Below, in pieces: positions 17,384 through 26,851 of a stretch of 50,149 nt of DNA. The notes under the pieces are model-generated. The model was not told the origin of the DNA. It searched no databases and saw only the letters and a program-made list of their open reading frames with translations. Positions within the stretch are counted from its first letter, which is position 1, and each line of letters starts with the position of its first letter. This DNA comes from an uncultured bacterium (GTDB lineage Bacteria > Cyanobacteriota > Vampirovibrionia > Gastranaerophilales > Gastranaerophilaceae): contig CASDXV010000010.1 of the NCBI GenBank assembly GCA_949285255.1, forward strand, positions 1 through 50,149. Reading direction: 5' to 3'. The translations under genes and the position numbers were made by a program.

Positions 17384-19990
17384 ATGTTAGATAATTTGAC
17401 AAATTCATCACAAAGTATAGTAATTAACTCTCAAGAAATTGCAAAAGAATTCAACAGCCCCTACATTGAGCCGCTGCATATTTTGTACGCGCTCTCTTTA
17501 AGTTCTGAAAGCTCGGCAGTTGAACTTTTGAGCGATTTAAAGCTCACATCTTCTCTTTTTAAAGAAGATATAAAAGCTGCACTTAATAATCTGCCAAAGG
17601 TTTCAGGCAATTCTGATTTGTATTTTTCAAAAGACACGGCAGCGGTTTTTGAGCTTGCAAATACTGAAGCTAAAGCACTTAAGGACAAATATATTTCACC
17701 TGAGCATATTTTGCTTGGTTTGGCTGTTTTTTCCCAAAATGCTCAAAACTCTGCAAATTCGGATATAACAAGAATTTTTAACAAATTTTCAATAACAAAA
17801 GATAAAATTTTACTCTCGATGAAAAAAATAAGGGGGGATAAAAAAGTGGATACAAATAATGCTGATGAAGATTATAAAATAATGGAAAAATTCTCCATAG
17901 ACTTAACTCAACGCGCAAGAGAGGGCAAACTTGACCCTGTAATCGGCCGTGATGAGGAAGTTAGGAGAATTATTCAGGTACTTAACCGCAGAACGAAAAA
18001 CAACCCTGTTTTAATAGGTGAAGCGGGTGTTGGCAAAACTGCTATTGTAGAGGGCCTTGCTCAAAGGATTATAAGAGGTGATGTGCCTGAAGGACTTAAA
18101 AACACTAAGCTTGTAGCTCTTGATATCGGTGCTCTTGTAGCAGGTGCAAAGTTTAGAGGCGAATTTGAAGAAAGACTTAAAAAAGTAATTTCCGAGGTCG
18201 AAAAGTCTAACGGCCAGATAATTATGTTCATTGATGAACTGCACACTGTAGTAGGCGCCGGTGCCACTGAAGGCTCAACTGATGCCGGAAACCTCTTAAA
18301 ACCTATGCTTGCGCGCGGCCAGATAAGGACAATAGGCGCTACAACGGTTAATGAATATCGTAAATATATAGAAAAAGACCCGGCACTTGAGCGTCGTTTT
18401 CAACCCGTGCTTGTGGATGAGCCATCTGTAGAAGATACAATTTCTATCCTAAGAGGTTTAAAAGATAAGTATGAAGTCCACCACGGCGTAAGAATTAAAG
18501 ACTCTGCGCTTGTTGCGGCGGCTGAGCTTTCTAACCGTTATATTACAGACAGGTTTTTGCCCGATAAAGCAATAGACCTTGTGGATGAAGCGGCATCAAG
18601 CGTTAGAATTGAGATAGATTCAATGCCTGAAGAGCTAGATAAGCTTGAGCGTCAAAAGCTGCAGCTTCAAATTGAGCTGCAGTCGCTAAAGTCTGATAAT
18701 GATAATCAGGATAATGACAAAATTGCAGCGGTTAATAAAGCACTGGATGAAATAAGCTCAAAAGCTGACGTTCTTAAAAAACAATGGGAAGCTGAAAAAA
18801 ACAGTATTAAAGGTGAAGCAGGCATTAAGGCCGAAATTGAAAAAGTTCGCCATGATATAGAAAATGCAGAACGTGAGGCTGACCTTGAAGTTGCTGCAAA
18901 ATTAAAATACGGTAAGCTTCCTGAGCTTGAGCGCCAGTTAAAAGAGGCAAAAAGCTCTCAAGGCAAGAAAAATACGCTTTTAAAAGAAGAAATTGACGAT
19001 GAGGACATCGCTCAAGTAGTTTCAAAGTGGACGGGCGTGCCTGTTTCAAAACTTGTTGAATCTGAAAGTAAGAAACTGATTGAGATGGAAAACCTTATTC
19101 ACAAGCGCGTAGTAGGTCAAAACGAAGCCGTTGAAGTTGTAAGCGACTCAATTCGCCGTGCGCGCTCGGGCTTAAAAGACCCTAAACGCCCCATAGGTAC
19201 GTTTTTGTTCCTTGGCCCGACGGGTGTAGGTAAGACAGAACTTGCTAAGGCTCTGGCTGAGTTTATGTTTATGGATGAAGACGCTCTTATTCGTATTGAT
19301 ATGACAGAATACATGGAAAAACACTCCGTATCAAGGCTTATAGGTGCGCCTCCGGGGTATGTAGGATACGATGAGGGCGGTCAATTAACAGAAAGAGTAA
19401 GAAGAAAACCCTACTCTGTTATATTGTTTGATGAAGTTGAAAAAGCCCACCCCGATGTCTTTAACATAATGCTACAGATATTTGATGACGGTCGTTTGAC
19501 AGATTCAAAAGGCAGAACGGTAGATTTTAAAAACACAATTATCATAATGACATCAAACATAGGCTCCGATATTATCCTTGATAACGCCGTTAAGGGGCTG
19601 CTCTCTGAAACTGATAAAGAGCACACAAAAGAAGAAATAAGCGCAAAATTGCATGATTTCTTTAAGCCTGAATTTTTAAACAGGATTGATGAAACAGTGT
19701 TCTTTGACGCACTTCGTCTTGATGATTTAAAACACATTGTAGATATTCAGGTTCAATACCTTAAAAATCTGCTTGCTGCAAGAAAAATAGAAATAGAAAT
19801 AACTGAAGATGCCAAAGAAAGACTTGCGCTAAACGGATTTAACCCGATATACGGTGCTCGTCCCTTAAAACGTGAAATTCGTCAAAGTATAGAAAACCCC
19901 TTGTCTAAAGCGCTTTTAAAAGGTGAATTTAAAGACGGGGACAAAATCAAAATAGATGAAAAAGACGAAAAAATCGTATTTTCTAAATAA
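17384..19990 (+). CDS. clpB: ATP-dependent disaggregase ClpB
   Basis: 868 residues. Domain order: N-terminal double Clp-N repeat (1-150), first AAA+ with Walker A GEAGVGKT (212-219) and [15 protein letters not shown], a long coiled-coil middle domain (about 410-525, with [17 protein letters not shown]), second AAA+ with GPTGVGKT (about 611-618) and [16 protein letters not shown], then the C-terminal D2-small domain (GARPLKREI). The full middle domain and [15 protein letters not shown] identify ClpB rather than ClpC or ClpA; no ClpP-docking loop was noted. Resolves heat-damaged aggregates with DnaK. Its SD is buried in a hairpin (17338-17379), a likely control point. Followed by a hairpin against recO. 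Confidence 0.95.
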   Translation: MLDNLTNSSQSIVINSQEIAKEFNSPYIEPLHILYALSLSSESSAVELLSDLKLTSSLFKEDIKAALNNLPKVSGNSDLYFSKDTAAVFELANTEAKALKDKYISPEHILLGLAVFSQNAQNSANSDITRIFNKFSITKDKILLSMKKIRGDKKVDTNNADEDYKIMEKFSIDLTQRAREGKLDPVIGRDEEVRRIIQVLNRRTKNNPVLIGEAGVGKTAIVEGLAQRIIRGDVPEGLKNTKLVALDIGALVAGAKFRGEFEERLKKVISEVEKSNGQIIMFIDELHTVVGAGATEGSTDAGNLLKPMLARGQIRTIGATTVNEYRKYIEKDPALERRFQPVLVDEPSVEDTISILRGLKDKYEVHHGVRIKDSALVAAAELSNRYITDRFLPDKAIDLVDEAASSVRIEIDSMPEELDKLERQKLQLQIELQSLKSDNDNQDNDKIAAVNKALDEISSKADVLKKQWEAEKNSIKGEAGIKAEIEKVRHDIENAEREADLEVAAKLKYGKLPELERQLKEAKSSQGKKNTLLKEEIDDEDIAQVVSKWTGVPVSKLVESESKKLIEMENLIHKRVVGQNEAVEVVSDSIRRARSGLKDPKRPIGTFLFLGPTGVGKTELAKALAEFMFMDEDALIRIDMTEYMEKHSVSRLIGAPPGYVGYDEGGQLTERVRRKPYSVILFDEVEKAHPDVFNIMLQIFDDGRLTDSKGRTVDFKNTIIIMTSNIGSDIILDNAVKGLLSETDKEHTKEEISAKLHDFFKPEFLNRIDETVFFDALRLDDLKHIVDIQVQYLKNLLAARKIEIEITEDAKERLALNGFNPIYGARPLKREIRQSIENPLSKALLKGEFKDGDKIKIDEKDEKIVFSK

Positions 19991-19993
19991 TTT

Positions 19994-20020
19994 ATAAGCC
20001 GCTTATTTTGAGCGGCTTAT
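19994..20020. terminator. Hairpin between convergent clpB and recO
   Basis: Perfect 10-bp stem ATAAGCCGCT (19994-20003) / AGCGGCTTAT (20011-20020) with a TATTTTG loop. It directly abuts the recO stop. T tracts are short on both sides, so termination strength is uncertain. Confidence 0.6.
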
Positions 20021-20800
20021 TTATGTCATATTCTCAAGCACTCTAAGCGCTCTTGCGGGGCGAGAAGAGTGCGAGTCTGTGTATTTTTTCAAAAGCAAAA
20101 AGCACTTGTTGCAGAAGTTCTCATCTACAAGTGAGTCGTATTGCGTTTTTGAGTTTATTTTGGAATTTTGCTGTGCAATTAAAAATTCTCTTATTTTTTT
20201 GTGCAGGCCAATGTAGATATCAGAGCCGCCCCTGCAGTCTTTGCAGACTACTCCGCCTGAAGCTACGCTGAAATATCCACCGTCTTCAAGTTTGCAGCCG
20301 CATTTTAGGCATACTTTAAGCTCTGCGCCAAGACCTATAAGGGACATAAATTTCAGTTGAAATTTTATGACGTTTAGGAGAATTTCTGTTTTATCTTGCG
20401 AATTTGCTATATTTTCCAATATCCCGTAGAAAAGCTCATAAATCTTTTCGTTGTTGGTGTTTTCCTCATCCCCATCCGTGCAAAAAGAAGAGATAATTTC
20501 TGTTAAATACATTGAATAAGTGAGTTTATCAAGGTTAGCGCGCAGCTTATTAAAGGTGTTAAGTGCTTGTGCTTCGCATATTGTGTCAAAGTTTCTGCCG
20601 TTTTTTAGCATGATTTTATTTGCGACAAGCATCTGCATTCTTGCACCCAGTTTTGATTTCGGGCGTTTTACACCTTTTGCAATGCCCTTTATTAACCCGC
20701 GCTCGCGCGAGAACATGACCACAATGTTATCATAGTCGCTTAGAGGGTATGTTTTTATATTAATCGCGTCAGTTACAAAACTCTCTTTAATACTTCTCAT
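20021..20800 (-). CDS. recO: DNA repair protein RecO
   Basis: 259 residues from ATG 20800, sharing one base with the upstream stop (TGATG); a TTG one codon earlier is less likely. RecO loads RecA with RecF/RecR at gaps. N-terminal OB-fold: TDAINIKTYPLSDYDNIVVMFSRERGLIKGIAKGVKRPKSK is typical. The helical domain carries a zinc site CLKCGCKL...CKDC in the C-terminal half. Third gene of the pilT-unknown-recO run; co-translation with the unknown protein is implied by the 1-bp overlap. Confidence 0.92.
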   Translation of the reverse strand: MRSIKESFVTDAINIKTYPLSDYDNIVVMFSRERGLIKGIAKGVKRPKSKLGARMQMLVANKIMLKNGRNFDTICEAQALNTFNKLRANLDKLTYSMYLTEIISSFCTDGDEENTNNEKIYELFYGILENIANSQDKTEILLNVIKFQLKFMSLIGLGAELKVCLKCGCKLEDGGYFSVASGGVVCKDCRGGSDIYIGLHKKIREFLIAQQNSKINSKTQYDSLVDENFCNKCFLLLKKYTDSHSSRPARALRVLENMT

Positions 20801-22062
20801 CAATTTTGCCGGTAATTAGCTCTTATGTACTCTTCGCACAACTGCTCAACACTTGAGAAATTATACCTTATGTCACAATTTGGAAGGGCTTTTAAGAACA
20901 TATTTTTGTAAAACTCTCTCTTGTCGTTTTCTTTTGAAAAAAGATAAATTCTATCAGGATTAGAGCACTCTGAGGCTGTTTTTATAAAGTCAAAAATCAC
21001 TTCTTTGTTTTCATCAAGCGGAGGATTGATGAAAATCCAGATTTTTGATTTTACAAGTGCGCTAAATGCTCTGTGCCAAAAAATCGGGTTGCAGTCAGGG
21101 TTGTAGGAATTAACTGCATATAAATCAGGAAATGCCGCACTGTCGCAGTTTGAACATTGGACTGAAATTGTCTTTGTTGAAAAATCGCTCTTTAGACTTC
21201 TTAGGTTGCAATTTGAGCATACAAAGATGTCAGATAAACCAAGCATAGGAATAAAGGTAAAATCTGATGTATCAGTTCCTTTTACAAAAGGTATTTCAAA
21301 ATTTATTTCTTTTTCTTTTAAAATTTTTGTTAAATCACTGCTCTGTGATGTTGTTATAAATGAAACCTTGCCTTTTGAGGTTTTTAGCATTGATAAAACT
21401 TTATCTATGTCAAAAACTTTAATGTTCACCAGATTATTCAATATTGCTATATCTTTTAAGAGATTATAATCCCCGTCATTGTGCGACGAAAAGAGAAAAT
21501 TGAGTTTATTTCTATACTCTTTTATCTTTAAATAGTCGATGTCGCTTGCATTATCATCATAAAATAAGGCTACATCTTCTGCTGCGGGTGTTTCTTTAGG
21601 TGTAGTTTGTATAACTTGCACCTGTTCAACAATTTTTTCTTCAGGTTCTTTTGGTGCAATATTATCTTCAATAAAATTTTCTTCAAATTCTTTTATTTCT
21701 TCGCTTGCTTCCTGTTGAGCCATGTACTCTTCGTATGCCTGACCTTGGAGTTTTATGTCTTCTTCTTTTATAGCAGGCTGAATTTGCTCTTGAGGAACAG
21801 CTGCGGCTGTATTTTCTTTTGGCAAATCAAGAATCTCTTCAATTGTCGGGCATAAAATTTCTGTTATTTCAAGCGGGATATCGCTTGCCTTTACATATTC
21901 AAGTATCTGCTCAAGTTCTGATAAAAACTCAAACTTATGCCCTGTGTGAAATTTTTCATGCAACTTGTATGCACCGTCTTTTAGAAGGTGCATATCTTTT
22001 TTTCTGATAGCAACTTCAAGACGTTTTATTGTCATAGATTCTGATTCCGGGAATGGCGCCAT
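20800..22062 (-). CDS. Uncharacterised zinc-ribbon protein, possibly a degenerate sirtuin-like fold
   Basis: 420 residues, not recognised by full-length family. Three parts: a helical N-terminal region (about 10-82), an acidic, Glu/Pro-rich linker (83-165) likely disordered, and a C-terminal domain (about 170-420). The latter holds a four-cysteine zinc ribbon, CSNC (282-285) and CSNC (303-306). Its order, SFITTSQSSDL...EIPFVKGT...VCSNC...QCSNC...FPD...FWHRAFSAL...IWIFINPP, recalls sirtuins (vITQNIDgL...ELHG...CxxC...CxxC...P...lviG), but the catalytic His and Asn are not present. Enzymatic activity is therefore doubtful; this is inference from motif spacing. SD AAGGAG is at 22068-22073, overlapping the pilT stop; the stop shares a base with the recO start, so it is co-translated with both. 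Confidence 0.6.
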   Translation of the reverse strand: MAPFPESESMTIKRLEVAIRKKDMHLLKDGAYKLHEKFHTGHKFEFLSELEQILEYVKASDIPLEITEILCPTIEEILDLPKENTAAAVPQEQIQPAIKEEDIKLQGQAYEEYMAQQEASEEIKEFEENFIEDNIAPKEPEEKIVEQVQVIQTTPKETPAAEDVALFYDDNASDIDYLKIKEYRNKLNFLFSSHNDGDYNLLKDIAILNNLVNIKVFDIDKVLSMLKTSKGKVSFITTSQSSDLTKILKEKEINFEIPFVKGTDTSDFTFIPMLGLSDIFVCSNCNLRSLKSDFSTKTISVQCSNCDSAAFPDLYAVNSYNPDCNPIFWHRAFSALVKSKIWIFINPPLDENKEVIFDFIKTASECSNPDRIYLFSKENDKREFYKNMFLKALPNCDIRYNFSSVEQLCEEYIRANYRQN

Positions 22063-22071
22063 TTTTACTCC

Positions 22072-23178
22072 TTAGATTATATCGTCATCTGCCATATTTT
22101 TAGCACCGTGATAGATTCCTCTTATCATTTGTTCAAGTTCGGTTTTCTTGTCACTGTACTCGATGGCTGTTTCCTGTGTTATTATGCCGTGTTTTAGGAG
22201 ATTGTAGATTGAAGAATTCATCGTTGTTAAGTTTGGGAATTTGCTTTTTTGCATAAGTAAATAAACATCTTCAAAATTGCTTTTTAAAAGATAATCCGAA
22301 ATTGCAGGTGTTACGCTTAAAATTTCAACTGCGGCTGCAAGTCCGCCTCCTACTTTGGGCAAAAGTTTCTGCGAAATAGTTGCCCTTAGAGTGTTTATAA
22401 CCCTTTGAACTATAAGGGAGGATGACTTATCTTCAAAAAAGCCTAAAATTCTGTTTATGGTTTGAATACATGAGTTTGTGTGCATGGTAGATAATACAAG
22501 GTGACCTGTTTCAGAAGCTTCAATTGCCGCTTCAAGAGTTTCTCTGTCCCTTATCTCACCTACAAGTATAACGTCAGGGTCTTGCCTTAGAGCGTATTTA
22601 ATGCCCGAGGCAAAAGTTTCCGTATCTGTTCCAAGCCCTCTTTGTGTTATTAGAGATTTTCTATCAGTATACAAAAACTCAACGGGGTCTTCTATACTTA
22701 TTATGTGCTTTTGCTGCTCTTTGTTTATTAAATCCATCATAGCAGCAAGCGTGGTAGATTTACCGGAACCTGTGGGGCCTGTGACAAGTATAATGCCGTT
22801 GTTAAATTTTGTAAGTTCGCCTAGATATGGGGGCAGACCAAGTTCATCAAGTGTAGGGATGTTGTACGGAATAACCCTTAGGGTTAATTTTGGCATACCT
22901 AAATCTTTACAGTAATTCACACGATATCTTGAGAGGTTATGAATTTCATAAGTAAAGTCAATGTTATTTGACATTCTTATGCTCTCAAGAATGTCTTTTC
23001 TTGCTATAGCAGACAGAATATTTTCAAAGTCTTCTTCATCTAAAGGCGGCATAGCCGTTCTTAAGATTTTACCGTCAACCCTTAGTGATGGTGCTTTGCC
23101 TTCTCTAAAGTGAATATCTGAAGCGTGTGCTTTATGCGCTTTTAGTAAAAAATCATTTAAGTCAAATTCGGAACTCAA
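22072..23178 (-). CDS. pilT: Type IV pilus retraction-type ATPase PilT
   Basis: 368 residues taking TTG 23178 as start, because AGGAGG (23188-23183) stands 4 nt in front and the protein then begins SSEFDLNDFLLKAHKAHASDIHF as PilT usually does; the longer frame to 23247 has no ribosome site. Hexameric cytoplasmic motor of the GspE/PilT secretion ATPase family. Walker A GPTGSGKST (134-142), Asp box ISIEDPVEF, Walker B DPDVILVGEIRD, His box STMHTNS, then NTLRATISQKLLPKVGG, which is typical of PilT. It would depolymerise pili for twitching or adhesion; the prepilin-like proteins at 1-447 and 4413-6869 are possible clients. First of a three-gene run with a zinc-ribbon protein and recO. Confidence 0.92.
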   Translation of the reverse strand: MSSEFDLNDFLLKAHKAHASDIHFREGKAPSLRVDGKILRTAMPPLDEEDFENILSAIARKDILESIRMSNNIDFTYEIHNLSRYRVNYCKDLGMPKLTLRVIPYNIPTLDELGLPPYLGELTKFNNGIILVTGPTGSGKSTTLAAMMDLINKEQQKHIISIEDPVEFLYTDRKSLITQRGLGTDTETFASGIKYALRQDPDVILVGEIRDRETLEAAIEASETGHLVLSTMHTNSCIQTINRILGFFEDKSSSLIVQRVINTLRATISQKLLPKVGGGLAAAVEILSVTPAISDYLLKSNFEDVYLLMQKSKFPNLTTMNSSIYNLLKHGIITQETAIEYSDKKTELEQMIRGIYHGAKNMADDDII

Positions 23179-23410
23179 AATGCCTCCTATAGCCCGATAA
23201 TATTTATATTTTATACGGTTTTGCCCTTTAAGACAATTATAAACCAAAATTCATCTTTTTTACAGTAAATATAGGTAATTTGGACTGTTTTGCATGGATA
23301 TTATTAAGAAATGTAACAAGGAAAATATTCCATGGGCAATTTTTTAAAATAAAAATTTTTTATTAAAGAGTAGGTTAGTTTAAATTAAGTTTATTGGAAG
23401 GAAGTTTACT

Positions 23411-24148
23411 ATGACAGTTGGTTTCACAGGACTGACTAATTACACAAATTATTCTGCTCTAAATGGCATTTCAGGCAGCTATGGCGGATTAGGTACAAAT
23501 TATTCAGTTCCCCTATTTAACAATTACAGCGGTATGTACGGATACTATTACGGTATGGATGTAGATGACGCAAGAGAAAATTTACAAAACAGCTATGACC
23601 TATCTACTTTGCAACAATCTTACGGTAACAAGCAAAGTGTTCAATCTCTTGATTGGTCACAGTTATGTGCAAACATTTCAACTCTTCTGCAACAAGGAAG
23701 AACAGATGATGCAATAGCCGAATACAAAAAATTAACAACATCAATGTCTGCTGCATCACAATATCAAGGTTATGACGAAAGTCAAATAAAAGCCCTTGCT
23801 CAGAGAATGTATGCTCAAACAATGGGTACAAACTTGGTTGATGATATTGAAGCAAATGCATCAAGCTCATTTGTACAAGGTCTAAAAGCAGGTGTGCCGA
23901 TTTTAGGAACATTCTTCGCTCAAGGCAATTCAAAAGACGACATGATTTCAGAAGTTACAGGCGTTAATCAGTCAAAAGGAACAGCAGCAGCAAAAGCTGC
24001 AGGTGCGGTAGTTTCAGGTGCAGGTGTCGGTGCTGCGGCAGGCGCAGGAATAGGAGCTTTCTTTGGCGGTATAGGTGCAGTTCCCGGGGCTGTTATAGGC
24101 GGTATAGTAGGCGGTGTGGCTTCAATCGGCAAACTTATTTTCAGCTAA
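23411..24148 (+). CDS. Orphan protein with C-terminal glycine-zipper segment
   Basis: 245 residues, unrecognised. N-terminal ~60 residues are rich in Tyr, Asn, Gly and Ser (MTVGFTGLTNYTNYSALNG; MYGYYYGMD) and likely flexible. The middle (about 60-145) is helical and Gln-rich (LCANISTLLQQGRTDDAIAEYKKL). The last ~60 residues are an alternating Gly/Ala stretch (GAGVGAAAGAGIGAFFGGIG; AVIGGIVGGVASIGKLIFS) typical of glycine zippers that insert in or pack against membranes. No signal peptide is evident. Known look-alikes include bacteriocins, phage lysis proteins and outer-membrane lipoprotein zippers; none fits overall. SD GGAAGGAAG precedes ATG 23411. Monocistronic and ended by a strong terminator. 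Confidence 0.7.
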   Translation: MTVGFTGLTNYTNYSALNGISGSYGGLGTNYSVPLFNNYSGMYGYYYGMDVDDARENLQNSYDLSTLQQSYGNKQSVQSLDWSQLCANISTLLQQGRTDDAIAEYKKLTTSMSAASQYQGYDESQIKALAQRMYAQTMGTNLVDDIEANASSSFVQGLKAGVPILGTFFAQGNSKDDMISEVTGVNQSKGTAAAKAAGAVVSGAGVGAAAGAGIGAFFGGIGAVPGAVIGGIVGGVASIGKLIFS

Positions 24149-24213
24149 AACAAAATTTTAAACTTCCTCATTCAAGCATAATAAACAAAGCAATTAACAA
24201 CAACCTAAAAAAA

Positions 24214-24242
24214 TCCCGCAAAGAACTTGCGGGACTTTTTTT
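24214..24242. terminator. Bidirectional terminator between the orphan gene and pgk
   Basis: Perfect 8-bp stem TCCCGCAA (24214-24221) / TTGCGGGA (24227-24234), AGAAC loop, with a T run on the right and an A run on the left, so it can serve both convergent genes. Confidence 0.85.
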
Positions 24243-24256
24243 ATTTAAAAAAGATT

Positions 24257-25456
24257 TTAGTCATCCAGTGCATCAACGCCGGGGAGAACTTTTCCTTCGA
24301 TAAATTCTAAAGATGCTCCGCCGCCTGTTGAGATGTGAGTGAAATCATCGCCGTTGCAGAATTTCTTAGCTGCGCTAACTGAGTCACCGCCGCCTACAAC
24401 AGATACCGCACCTGCTTTTGTTGCTTCAACAATAGCTTTTAGAACAGCTTTTGTACCTTGCGCGAATTGAGGATTTTCAAATGCGCCTACAGGGCCGTTC
24501 ATAAGGATTGTTTTTGATTTTTTGATAACATCTTCAAAAGCTTTTTGGGTGTTAGGGCCGGCATCAACCCCTTCAAAACCGTCAGGAATTTCATTTACGG
24601 GAACAACTTTATTTGTACCGTTGCCTGAAAAATCATCAGTAACAAGTACATCTGTTGCCATAATAAGGTTAACACCTTTGTCTTTTGCTTTCTTCTCAAT
24701 TGCTTTTGCAACTTCCATCTGGTCATCTTCATGGATAGAGTTACCGATTTTGCCGCCGTTAGCTTTTACAAAAGTGTAAGCCATACCGCCGCCAACGATT
24801 AAGTTGTCAACTTTATCCAAAAGGTTTTCTAAAACGCCGATTTTAGATGAAATTTTTGCACCGCCGACAACTGCCGTAAACGGTCTTTGAGGATTGTTTA
24901 AAAGTCCGCCAAGAGCGTTTAGTTCTTTTTCCATTAAAAGACCTGCAACAGCGGGTTTTAGTACACAAGCAAGCTTAGCTGTTGAAGTGTGTTTTCTGTG
25001 AGCTGCGCCAAATGCGTCATTTACATAGAAATCACCTAATTTTGCAAGTTCTTGTGCAAAAGTCATATCGTCGTCTTTTGCTTCTTCTTCTTTGTAGAAA
25101 CGAATGTTTTCTAAAAGTGCAACCTGACCGTCTTTTAAGTCTTTAAGTTCTTCATCTGCGCCTTTGCCAACGGGTTTAGATACAAATAAAACATCTTCGC
25201 CAAGAACTTTTGACATATATTTTGCAACGGGAGCAAGAGAAAATTCTTCTTTCCATTCGCCTTTCGGACGGCCCAAGTGAGCCATAAGAATGATTTTAGC
25301 CCCTTTGTCTTTAAGCATTTTAACTGTAGGTAAAATCGCTTTAATTCTTGTGTCATCAGTTACATTTTTGTTTTCATCCAGAGGAACATTAACATCAACT
25401 CTGACAAGAGCGCGTTTACCTTGGACATTTTCTAAATCTTTAATTGATTTTTTCAT
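24257..25456 (-). CDS. pgk: Phosphoglycerate kinase
   Basis: 399 residues, normal length. Glycolytic/gluconeogenic enzyme exchanging phosphate between 1,3-bisphosphoglycerate and ADP. Seen: RVDVNVPLDENKNVTDDTRI (substrate Asp/Asn), MAHLGRPKG (basic patch), NDAFGAAHRKHTST, the hinge VVGGAKISSKIGVLENLL, and the nucleotide-binding NGPVGAFENPQFAQGT and SVVGGGDSVSAAKKF. Start ATG 25456 has AGGGGA 7 nt upstream. It diverges from the antiporter gene by 87 bp and stands alone. Confidence 0.97.
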   Translation of the reverse strand: MKKSIKDLENVQGKRALVRVDVNVPLDENKNVTDDTRIKAILPTVKMLKDKGAKIILMAHLGRPKGEWKEEFSLAPVAKYMSKVLGEDVLFVSKPVGKGADEELKDLKDGQVALLENIRFYKEEEAKDDDMTFAQELAKLGDFYVNDAFGAAHRKHTSTAKLACVLKPAVAGLLMEKELNALGGLLNNPQRPFTAVVGGAKISSKIGVLENLLDKVDNLIVGGGMAYTFVKANGGKIGNSIHEDDQMEVAKAIEKKAKDKGVNLIMATDVLVTDDFSGNGTNKVVPVNEIPDGFEGVDAGPNTQKAFEDVIKKSKTILMNGPVGAFENPQFAQGTKAVLKAIVEATKAGAVSVVGGGDSVSAAKKFCNGDDFTHISTGGGASLEFIEGKVLPGVDALDD

Positions 25457-25525
25457 AAATTTGTCCCCTATAATCTTTCTAACGGCTATATTTTATGTCA
25501 AAAAAACCATATTTACAAGATTTTG

Positions 25526-25534
25526 TGTTAAAAT
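25526..25534 (+). promoter_or_regulatory. Extended -10 promoter, possibly giving a leaderless mRNA
   Basis: TG (25526-25527), one base, TAAAAT (25529-25534) forms an extended -10. The predicted start near 25541 is only about 3 nt before ATG 25544, and no Shine-Dalgarno is present. No good -35 is seen at the right distance. Confidence 0.4.
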
Positions 25535-25543
25535 TCAAAAGTT

Positions 25544-26851
25544 ATGGAATTAAATCCCGTCATAGTTTCGGTTATTTTACTTTGTGCGCTTTGCCTTTTG
25601 CGCGTAAATGTTCTGCTATCACTTATTATTGCTGCAATTTCAGCCGGACTTTGTGCTCATATGAGTATTGATAAAATAATGAATACTTTTATACAAGGCA
25701 TGGGGGCAAATTCTGAAACTGCGCTAAGTTACATTCTCTTGGGCGCTTTTGCTGCCGCTATGACACACACGGGGCTGGCGCAAATTTTGGCTCGAAGAAT
25801 AGCGCTTTTTATAGGGAATAACAAATATCTTCTGCTTTTTATAATAGGTGTAATTGCCGTTATGTCACAGAACTTAATCCCTGTGCACATTGCTTTTATC
25901 CCTATTTTAATACCGCCTCTTTTAGGTGTTATGAATAAATTAAAGCTGGATAGAAGAGCGGTGGCAAGTACTCTTGCTTTTGGTTTAAAAGCCCCATACA
26001 TTGCTCTTCCTGCGGGTTTTGGGCTTATTTTTCAAGGCTTAATTGCAGATAATATGACACAATCAGGCATGCAGGTTTTAAAAACGGATGTTTATAAAAG
26101 CACTTGGTTTTTAGGCTTAGCTATGCTTATAGGGCTTTTAATTGCTATATTTATAACATATAGAAAACCAAGAGAATACAAAGACATTGACCCGATTTTA
26201 GATGAATGTAATGTTTCAAAAAAATCCCTTCGACTTCGTCGTAAACACTATGTGACCTTATTTGGAGCGTTTGCAACTCTTGCGGTTCAACTTATAAGCG
26301 GGTCTTTACCTTTAGGTGCGCTTGTGGGTTTGGGGATAATATTTGGCGCAAAGGCAGTCAGAAGAAGACATATGGATAAGTTAATAAATGAAGGCATAGG
26401 GCTTATGGGCTATGTTGCTTTTGTTATGTTAATAGCAGCGGGTTTTGCCCTTGTTCTTAAAGAAACAGGCGGGGTTGAGGCACTTTTGAATATGATTTTA
26501 CCCTATATGCAAAATTCAAAATTCATATCTGTTACTTTAATGCTTTTAGTGGGTTTGTTAATTACCATGGGTATAGGTACATCTTTTGGTACAATACCGA
26601 TTTTAGCGGTTTTATTTATTCCTTTGTGCTCAAAGTTAGGACTTAGTGTACCTGCTTCAGTAATTGTTCTTGCGGCGTCCGCTGCACTTGGTGATGCGGG
26701 TTCTCCTGCTTCTGATACTACCTTGGGCCCAAGCGCTGGGTTAAATGCCGATAATCAGCACAATCACATAAAAGACACTTGCATACCTACGTTTTTACAT
26801 TTTAATATTGCTCTTATCGTGGCTGCGATAATAGCTGTGTATATTTTTTAA
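25544..26851 (+). CDS. NhaC/YuiF-like Na+/H+ antiporter family permease
   Basis: 435 residues, about 11-12 transmembrane segments. It starts MELNPVIVSVILLCALCLLRV and has the family motifs GANSETALSYILLGAFAAAM, LIPVHIAFIPILIPPLL, GASFGTIPILAVLF-like GTSFGTIPILAVLF, and near the end SAALGDAGSPASDTTLGPSA with acidic residues that in NhaC relatives bind the cation. The closest named homologue by look is Bacillus YuiF, whose substrate (Na+/H+ or an amino acid) is not settled. Catalytic role is therefore inner-membrane secondary transport of undefined substrate. The 5' leader may be only a few bases. It overlaps the convergent CheR-like gene by 4 bp. Confidence 0.82.
   Translation: MELNPVIVSVILLCALCLLRVNVLLSLIIAAISAGLCAHMSIDKIMNTFIQGMGANSETALSYILLGAFAAAMTHTGLAQILARRIALFIGNNKYLLLFIIGVIAVMSQNLIPVHIAFIPILIPPLLGVMNKLKLDRRAVASTLAFGLKAPYIALPAGFGLIFQGLIADNMTQSGMQVLKTDVYKSTWFLGLAMLIGLLIAIFITYRKPREYKDIDPILDECNVSKKSLRLRRKHYVTLFGAFATLAVQLISGSLPLGALVGLGIIFGAKAVRRRHMDKLINEGIGLMGYVAFVMLIAAGFALVLKETGGVEALLNMILPYMQNSKFISVTLMLLVGLLITMGIGTSFGTIPILAVLFIPLCSKLGLSVPASVIVLAASAALGDAGSPASDTTLGPSAGLNADNQHNHIKDTCIPTFLHFNIALIVAAIIAVYIF

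Noticed and set aside
25544-26851. Antiporter as a plain amino acid permease
   Set aside because: Motifs fit NhaC/YuiF-type antiporters; an amino acid role for YuiF is only suggested, so the neutral call was kept.
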